DNA of 51,340 bases, taken from NCBI GenBank assembly GCA_002412555.1, contig DHVH01000305.1, forward strand, positions 1-51,340, read 5' to 3'. Numbering within the stretch: position 1 is the stretch's first letter; each line of letters begins with the position of its first letter. The position numbers and the translations under genes were made by a program. The notes under the pieces were generated by a model. It was not told the DNA's origin. It was given only the letters and a program-made list of their open reading frames with translations, and ran no database searches. Source of the stretch: Marinilabiliaceae bacterium UBA5213. Its GTDB lineage: Bacteria > Bacteroidota > Bacteroidia > Bacteroidales > Marinilabiliaceae. Of this stretch, positions 46,402-51,340 are shown one piece after another.

Positions 46402-48459
46402 ATGAGACATGTAATTTCAACACTATTGCTTTGCCTGTTTACCACAGGACTGATGGCACAATTGGACAGAAGCACACCACCTGAGGCAGCCCCTGCCCCG
46501 CAAATCAACATCGGTGAATATAAGAAGTTCACATTGAAAAATGGACTACGGGTTTTTGTGGTCGAAGACCACAAACTCCCCATGGTGGCTTACAGCCTGA
46601 CGCTGGACGTTGACCCTGTTTTCGAAGGAGACGCCGCTGGTTACGTTTCCCTGGCCGGCGATCTCATGCGCTCAGGAACCACTACCCGCAAAAAGGCTGA
46701 AATCGATGAATCCATCGATTTCATTGGTGCTACACTCAGCACTTATTCCAAGGGCATTTATGGCCGGTCGCTGAAAAAACACAATGAAACCTTGTTGACC
46801 CTGATGGCCGATGTGCTGCTGAACCCCACCTTCCCACAGGAAGAACTGGAAAAAAGCCTCAAGCAGATGGAAACAGGCATTCAGGCACAAAAAAATGAGC
46901 CCGCAGCCATTGCCAACAACATTGCTTCGGTGCTGCGCTACGGACAAGCAGATCCGTATGGCGAAGTGGTTTCGGAAGAGCACCTGGCCAACATCACCAC
47001 CGACCACCTAAAAACCTATCACAAGACCTATTTCAGGCCCAATGCTGCCTACCTTGTTATTGTGGGCGACATCAACTTGAAAGAGGCCAAAAAACAAGCT
47101 AAAAAGTATTTTGGCAAATGGGAAAAAGCAGCAGTACCCAATCACCAATATACCAACTGGCCTGCTTACCAAGCGCCCAAAGTGGCCATCGCCAACCGCG
47201 ACGGTGCCAACCAGTCGACCATCATGGTGACACACACCATCCCCATGACACCTGGTCACCCCAATGCCATTAAAGCTTCAGTAATGAACCAGGTTTTGGG
47301 TGGCGGTTCCTTCAACACCCGTTTGTTTCAAAACTTGCGGGAGGACAAGGCCTATACTTACGGCGCCTATTCACGCCTGAGTTCCGACAAGCGCATTGGT
47401 TACTTCTCGGCTTCGGCGCAGGTTCGGACTTCGGTGACCGACAGCGCTGTGAATGAAATATTGTACGAGATGGAGCGCATGCAAACAGAGCTGGTGCCTG
47501 CAGATGACCTGGAACTCATCAAAAACATGATGACCGGAAGCTTTTCCCGCTCACTGGAGGATCCGCAGACCATTGCCAACTTTGCGCTAAACATTGAGCG
47601 CTATAACTTGCCGGCCGACTACTACCGCACCTACCTCGAAAAAGTGGCGGCCGTAAGTGCTGAAGATGTAATGGCCATGGCCAAAGAATACCTAAAGCCT
47701 GAACAAGCCATTATTCTGGCGGTTGGTGAAGCCGATAAAATTGAAGAGGTAATGCGTGGCTTTTCACCAGCAGGCGAAGTAACCCGTTACGACTTTTATG
47801 GAAATAAAGTTAGCGGTGCCGTTGAAGTCACAGATGTTACAGCTGAAGAAATCATTCAACGTTACATCAACGCCATTGGCGGACTGGAAGCCATTCAGGA
47901 CATAGAGGATGTGACCACCAGTGCCACGGCCTCTATTCAGGGCATGGAGTTCAATATGGTAACCAAGCAGAAGGCTCCCAACAAGCTTTTGGTGGAGACC
48001 ATGATGGGCCATAACGTTGTTTCAAAACAAGTATTCAATGGTGAAAAAGGCAAAGTGACCTCACCCATGGGCGAGCAGGAACTGGAAGGTGAAATGCTGG
48101 AACAGATGAAAGAGGGATCGGTCATTATCGCCGAAACGAACTTCCTCAACGAGGGTTTTACCATCGAATTGCAGGGCGTTGAAACCATCGACAACCGCGA
48201 ATGCTACAAACTCATCGTTACCCGTCCGTCCGGCAACGAATCAACGGCCTACTACGGAGTGGCCGACGGCCTAAAGTACCGTGAAGTAAGCTCAACCCCT
48301 CAAGGCAATATGGTCACCAACATGAAAGCCTATGAAGAGGTAGATGGCTATATGTTTCCTAAAGCTATTAGTCAATCTGTGGGACCACAAACTTTCGAGG
48401 TAACCATCAACAGCATCGAAATCAATACCGGTCTGGGTGATGAATTGTTTGAGGAATAA
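46402..48459 (+). CDS. M16-like protein lacking the zinc site, with extra C-terminal domain
   Basis: A 685-residue secreted protein (signal peptide MRHVISTLLLCLFTTGLMAQ). Residues about 35-460 are an M16 fold. Where the active partner has HFFEH, this chain reads YVSLAGDLMRSG, so the metal ligands and catalytic Glu are missing. The substrate-binding GGGSFNTRLFQNLREDKAYTYG motif is retained. The last 220 residues form a separate domain beginning near TAEEIIQRYINAIGGLEAIQ, reminiscent of LolA/outer-membrane-lipoprotein-sorting-like folds. It follows the active subunit gene by 59 bases and ends in a good terminator. Confidence 0.9.
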   Translation: MRHVISTLLLCLFTTGLMAQLDRSTPPEAAPAPQINIGEYKKFTLKNGLRVFVVEDHKLPMVAYSLTLDVDPVFEGDAAGYVSLAGDLMRSGTTTRKKAEIDESIDFIGATLSTYSKGIYGRSLKKHNETLLTLMADVLLNPTFPQEELEKSLKQMETGIQAQKNEPAAIANNIASVLRYGQADPYGEVVSEEHLANITTDHLKTYHKTYFRPNAAYLVIVGDINLKEAKKQAKKYFGKWEKAAVPNHQYTNWPAYQAPKVAIANRDGANQSTIMVTHTIPMTPGHPNAIKASVMNQVLGGGSFNTRLFQNLREDKAYTYGAYSRLSSDKRIGYFSASAQVRTSVTDSAVNEILYEMERMQTELVPADDLELIKNMMTGSFSRSLEDPQTIANFALNIERYNLPADYYRTYLEKVAAVSAEDVMAMAKEYLKPEQAIILAVGEADKIEEVMRGFSPAGEVTRYDFYGNKVSGAVEVTDVTAEEIIQRYINAIGGLEAIQDIEDVTTSATASIQGMEFNMVTKQKAPNKLLVETMMGHNVVSKQVFNGEKGKVTSPMGEQELEGEMLEQMKEGSVIIAETNFLNEGFTIELQGVETIDNRECYKLIVTRPSGNESTAYYGVADGLKYREVSSTPQGNMVTNMKAYEEVDGYMFPKAISQSVGPQTFEVTINSIEINTGLGDELFEE

Positions 48460-48490
48460 GCATCCTGAGCGAAAAAGTTCACAGAATTTA

Positions 48491-48524
48491 GGGGGGCTGT
48501 CTGCAAAGACAAGCCCCCTTTTTT
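48491..48524 (+). terminator. Terminator of the M16 operon
   Basis: GGGGGGCT-GTCT (48491-48502) pairs with AGAC-A-AGCCCCC (48507-48518) with a one-base bulge and GCAA tetraloop, followed by six T. Confidence 0.9.
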
Positions 48525-48652
48525 CTACCACATATAAGGTTCAGGCAGATAAAGTGAACCTCAATCAAATATCCACGATACAGCACCTCCCTTAAGCAAT
48601 AATGCAATTGACGAAATGAAACTAAAATTAGATAATAACCTTTAAATTTATA

Positions 48653-48665
48653 CAATACGGTATTG
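48653..48665. promoter_or_regulatory. 13-bp perfect palindrome over the -33 element
   Basis: CAATAC-G-GTATTG is a perfect odd palindrome. Its last three bases (TTG, 48663-48665) are the -33 element of the promoter at 48663-48691. Likely an operator; the regulator is unknown. Confidence 0.5.
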
Positions 48666-48691
48666 AAAAATGATATTATTTAATATTTTTG
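48663..48691 (+). promoter_or_regulatory. Promoter of the PAS/MCP-like gene
   Basis: TTG (48663-48665), 18-bp gap, then TATTTTTG (48684-48691), a perfect -7 box, 30 bases before the ATG at 48722. Confidence 0.7.
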
Positions 48692-48721
48692 ACACTAATA
48701 GTAACAAACTAGCAATGCCGT

Positions 48722-49726
48722 ATGACTATCTATTACATTTTTACTTCCCTACTATTATTTGGCACAGGTTATCTCATTTCCAAAAAAATCCACCACCAAC
48801 CATCACCAGGTCCGGTTGATTCTGAGTCTACCCTTCCGATCATAGCAAGGGCTGAAAATTTGGACACGGGCATGTCAACTAAAGAGATGGAAAGGCTCTC
48901 AATTGTGGCCAAACAGACAGAAAATGCCATCATGATTATGGATGCAGACGGTCACATAGAGTGGGTTAATGAGGGATTTACCAGGATGTATGGTTACACT
49001 TACGAAGAATTTACACAAGCTCTGGGCAATCATATCAGACAGACCAGTTTTAGCGAGGCCATTGAAGAACGCCTTTACAAGGTTCAGAAATTGAGGCAGC
49101 CCGTCTTTTATGAAGCATTAAATATAACGAAAGATGGCAAAAGCATTTGGACGCATACCTCCCTAACTCCCATATTTAATGATGCAGGAGAACTGACCTA
49201 CTTGGCGGCCATCGACTCAGACATCAGTCGCAGAAAAGAAAGCAGTGATGTTTTGCTTCAAACAATCCATCAATTATCAGTTAGCATCAACGAACTGTCT
49301 GGAAAGCAGCAACACCTCATCAATGAAACAACCAATATGATGGAAAGTGTCAACAATGCAGGGGAGCTCCTGGCAGAAACAACTTCCATCACCAGGTTTA
49401 TAAAAGATATATCCGATAAAATAAAAATTCTGGGGTTAAACGCCTCTATCGAATCTGCTAATTTCAACTTTTCCGGTGTCAAGAATAGTAACGACACAAA
49501 TGGATTCAGAGTCATTTCCAATGAAATCATTCAACTCTCTGAAGTTTCTAAAAAGCAGACCAATAGAATTACCGACACCATGCAACATCTCGAAACTTCA
49601 TTCAGCCATCTGCATAAGAACAAAGAATCGTTCAACCATTTCTCAGACTCCTTTTTTTCCACACTCAGTGAAGTGAGAAAGGAGTTGGTCCGCGTAGAGC
49701 AAGTCGCTGAACGATTGAACACCTGA
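48722..49726 (+). CDS. Membrane-anchored PAS protein with a degenerate MCP-like signalling region
   Basis: A 334-residue protein. One N-terminal membrane helix (residues 2-20) precedes a PAS domain with PAC motif at about 60-185 (QTENAIMIMDADGHIEWVNE, GFTRMYGYTYEEF, KSIWTHTSLTPIFNDAGE). The C-terminus, 190-334, is a coiled coil. Its segment FIKDISDKIKILGLNASIES ... GFRVISNEIIQLSEVSKKQT aligns in pattern with the hairpin tip of methyl-accepting chemotaxis proteins, but with an inserted loop. It has no kinase or cyclase domain and no chemotaxis genes are nearby, so its partner is unknown. Confidence 0.82.
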   Translation: MTIYYIFTSLLLFGTGYLISKKIHHQPSPGPVDSESTLPIIARAENLDTGMSTKEMERLSIVAKQTENAIMIMDADGHIEWVNEGFTRMYGYTYEEFTQALGNHIRQTSFSEAIEERLYKVQKLRQPVFYEALNITKDGKSIWTHTSLTPIFNDAGELTYLAAIDSDISRRKESSDVLLQTIHQLSVSINELSGKQQHLINETTNMMESVNNAGELLAETTSITRFIKDISDKIKILGLNASIESANFNFSGVKNSNDTNGFRVISNEIIQLSEVSKKQTNRITDTMQHLETSFSHLHKNKESFNHFSDSFFSTLSEVRKELVRVEQVAERLNT

Positions 49727-49796
49727 AGACGCTATTACTTTTAAAAAAACAACTCCAACAATAAGAAAAGGTAAGGCCATCACAATTTACAAGAAA

Positions 49797-49823
49797 GGGG
49801 ACCTCTTTAAAAAGAAAGTCCCC
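49797..49823 (-). terminator. Weak hairpin after tyrS
   Basis: GGGGAC (49797-49802) and GTCCCC (49818-49823) form a 6-bp stem between the convergent PAS/MCP-like and tyrS genes; the flanking T tract on the reverse strand is short. Confidence 0.4.
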
Positions 49824-49883
49824 AAATAACAATTGCCCAATAAGCTATAAAAGGTTGGCATATAATTAATTCAGCTCAACAGT

Positions 49884-51176
49884 TCACTGAACAATAATCA
49901 ACGAATAACTTTTCTTTCCTTTTTGTACCAAAAGGTATTTGTTGTTTAGCAAGGACGCACTGTTCACCACCTCTTCGTGACTGCTCACTTTTTCCTTATT
50001 GATGCTGACACCACCCCCTGCGATAGTTCTGCGGGCTTCGCCCTTTGAGGGAAACACAGCCGCCAGTTCACTCACCAGGTCAACCACGTTGGCCCCGGCA
50101 TCCAGAGCAGTTCGGGGCACTTCAAAGACGGGTACGCCTTCAAAAACCGACAATAAAGTCTTCTCGTCCATTTTGCGCAAGGTATCAGTCGCCCCTTTGC
50201 CAAATAAAATCTGTGATGCTTCCACGGCAAAGTCGTAGGCCTCCCTGCCATGTACCATTACCGTCACCTCTTCGGCCAGTCGCTTTTGCAGCAAGCGTGC
50301 ATGGGGGGCAGTGGCGTGCTCAGCCACCAGTGCTGCCACCTCATCCTTAGCAATCAGCGTAAAAATTTTAATGTACTTCTCAGCATCTGCATCGGAAGTA
50401 TTTAGCCAAAACTGAAAGAACTGGTACGGACTGGTGCGATCAGGATCCAGCCAGATATTGCCCGTCTCCGTCTTTCCAAATTTACCGCCATCGGCTTTGG
50501 TAATCAGCGGACAGGTCAATGCGAAAGCTTCTCCACCTGCCACACGACGAATGAGCTCCGTACCCGTGGTTATATTGCCCCACTGATCGGATCCACCCAT
50601 TTGTAGTTGGCAATTGTGGCTCTGGAACAGGTGCAAAAAGTCATAGCCCTGCACCAACTGGTAGGTAAATTCCGTAAAAGAAAGTCCCTGGCTGGATTCA
50701 CCACTGATGCGCTTCTTCACCGAATCCTTCGACATCATATAATTAACCGTGATGTGCTTGCCAATATCCCGGATAAATGAAAGAAAAGAAAACTCCTTCA
50801 TCCAGTCATAGTTATTCACCATCAAGGCTTTATTGTCCACCTCTCCATAAAAGTCCAGAAACTGGCTCAACTGCTTTTTGATGCTCTCCTGATTGTGGCG
50901 CAAGGTAGGCTCGTCGAGCAAATTGCGCTCGGCCGATTTCATCGAAGGGTCACCAATCATGCCAGTTGCCCCACCCACCAAAACAATGGGTCTGTGACCA
51001 GCTACCTGAAAATGCTTCAACATCATCACACTCACCAGGTGCCCAATGTGCAGAGAATCGGCCGTGGGGTCAATTCCTACATAGGCCGAAGCCATGCCCT
51101 GCTTCAAAAGCTCCTCGGTGCCGGGCATGATATCGTGAATCATACCCCGCCATTTAAGTTCCTCAACAAAATTCAT
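49884..51176 (-). CDS. tyrS: Tyrosyl-tRNA synthetase
   Basis: A 430-residue class I synthetase charging tRNA-Tyr. It shows the HIGH-type motif DSLHIGHLVSVMML near residue 40, GGATGMIGDPSMKS, YQLVQGYDFLHLFQ, and QMGGSDQWGNITTG (tyrosine pocket). The KMSKS-like motif is KFGKTETGN near residue 233. A C-terminal S4-type RNA-binding domain follows (SKGEARRTIAGGGVSINKEK ... YLLVQKGKKSY). A TATCTTTG box at 51221-51228 is the promoter. Length is normal. Confidence 0.97.
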   Translation of the reverse strand: MNFVEELKWRGMIHDIMPGTEELLKQGMASAYVGIDPTADSLHIGHLVSVMMLKHFQVAGHRPIVLVGGATGMIGDPSMKSAERNLLDEPTLRHNQESIKKQLSQFLDFYGEVDNKALMVNNYDWMKEFSFLSFIRDIGKHITVNYMMSKDSVKKRISGESSQGLSFTEFTYQLVQGYDFLHLFQSHNCQLQMGGSDQWGNITTGTELIRRVAGGEAFALTCPLITKADGGKFGKTETGNIWLDPDRTSPYQFFQFWLNTSDADAEKYIKIFTLIAKDEVAALVAEHATAPHARLLQKRLAEEVTVMVHGREAYDFAVEASQILFGKGATDTLRKMDEKTLLSVFEGVPVFEVPRTALDAGANVVDLVSELAAVFPSKGEARRTIAGGGVSINKEKVSSHEEVVNSASLLNNKYLLVQKGKKSYSLIIVQ

Positions 51177-51220
51177 GGAAATATATTTTCTTAATTAATG
51201 ATCAATCCATTATGCGGCCG

Positions 51221-51228
51221 CAAAGATA
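51221..51228 (-). promoter_or_regulatory. -7 box of tyrS
   Basis: TATCTTTG on the reverse strand is a perfect match, 44 bases before the tyrS ATG. No TTG lies at the ideal -33 distance. Confidence 0.6.
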
Positions 51229-51256
51229 TAAAAAACAAATTTTACCGCACTGCCAT

Positions 51257-51340
51257 TCAGGTAATAACCGGAGGAGGAATGGTCTCTTCATCCCAAACCG
51301 GAACTAAATGGTCGAATTTGATGTGGAAGAGCCCCATGGT
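51257..51340 (-). CDS. C-terminal end of an unidentified gene (cut by window edge)
   Basis: On the reverse strand the last 84 bases read in one open frame, ending TMGLFHIKFDHLVPVWDEE then TIPPPVIT and TGA. The protein-like composition and the position just upstream of the tyrS promoter suggest the tail of a real gene. Twenty-seven residues are not enough to assign a family. Confidence 0.5.
   Translation of the reverse strand, partial: TMGLFHIKFDHLVPVWDEETIPPPVIT

Noticed and set aside
1..51340. tRNA, rRNA, CRISPR arrays, insertion sequences, prophage or integrase
   Set aside because: I looked for T-loop-like motifs, regular spacer arrays, transposase motifs and terminal repeats by eye and saw none. 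The synthetase genes (glyS, trpS, tyrS) are not accompanied by tRNA genes.

Overview
The window looks like a chromosomal segment of a Bacteroidota bacterium, probably Bacteroidia and perhaps Marinilabiliales (the order is an inference). Three things support this. Many genes are preceded by the Bacteroidota sigma-ABfr promoter, a -7 box TAnnTTTG with a TTG about 19 bp upstream, and Shine-Dalgarno sequences are poor. The gene families are typical of the phylum: a fused CcsBA cytochrome c assembly protein, paired PspC proteins under a PadR regulator, rbfA followed by a LolE/FtsX-type permease, a lipoprotein/barrel pair resembling DUF6452/DUF6048, LytTR regulators with TPR kinases, and carboxypeptidase-regulatory-like TonB receptors. 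No rRNA, tRNA, CRISPR array, insertion sequence, phage or integrase was seen. Most of the window is housekeeping and envelope biology.

Layout. 1-4.2 kb: glycyl-tRNA synthetase (cut by the window edge), then a membrane protein, a small winged-helix regulator and a CreD-like protein; the first and last share an almost identical 21-bp palindromic promoter element. 4.2-7.1 kb: ZnuD-like TonB receptor and a His-rich membrane protein. 7.2-10.3 kb: a methyltransferase, a tiny secreted Cys/Asp/Lys repeat protein, and a divergent histidine kinase/OmpR-type regulator pair. Three helically phased GTTAAYG repeats lie between the last two and look like the regulator's binding site. 10.3-12.3 kb: Dabb-domain lipoprotein, outer-membrane protein, calcineurin-like phosphoesterase. 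12.5-15.1 kb: OFA-type MFS transporter and DUF418 protein. 15.2-18.3 kb: two PspC proteins, PadR and a small leader ORF behind a promoter that carries an inverted repeat. 18.4-21.8 kb: rbfA, methyltransferase, LolE-like permease, and convergent dusB. 22-25.8 kb: TPR histidine kinase, LytTR regulator, trpS. 26-30 kb: Spy-like protein, nadB, ECF sigma factor and anti-sigma-like protein. 30-35 kb: LLM flavin oxidoreductase, an intergenic region of 8-bp tandem repeats, two related outer-membrane barrel proteins (one fused to WG repeats), PAS protein and DUF2007 protein. 35-38.7 kb: a badly deleted CNNM/CorC pseudogene, DUF4256 and CcsBA. 38.8-44.7 kb: porin, 58-aa membrane protein, DUF4268, the agmatine-to-putrescine pair aguA/aguB, HAD phosphatase, and an outer-membrane/lipoprotein pair. 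45-51 kb: active plus inactive M16 peptidases, a PAS/MCP-like membrane protein, tyrS, and the tail of one more gene.

The best candidates for something undescribed are two. One is the kinase/regulator plus the secreted (C-D-K-x-K-K-A-D/E)x4 protein, with the phased repeats between them. The other is the CreD cluster with its duplicated palindromic operator. Both readings of function are inferences from sequence layout.
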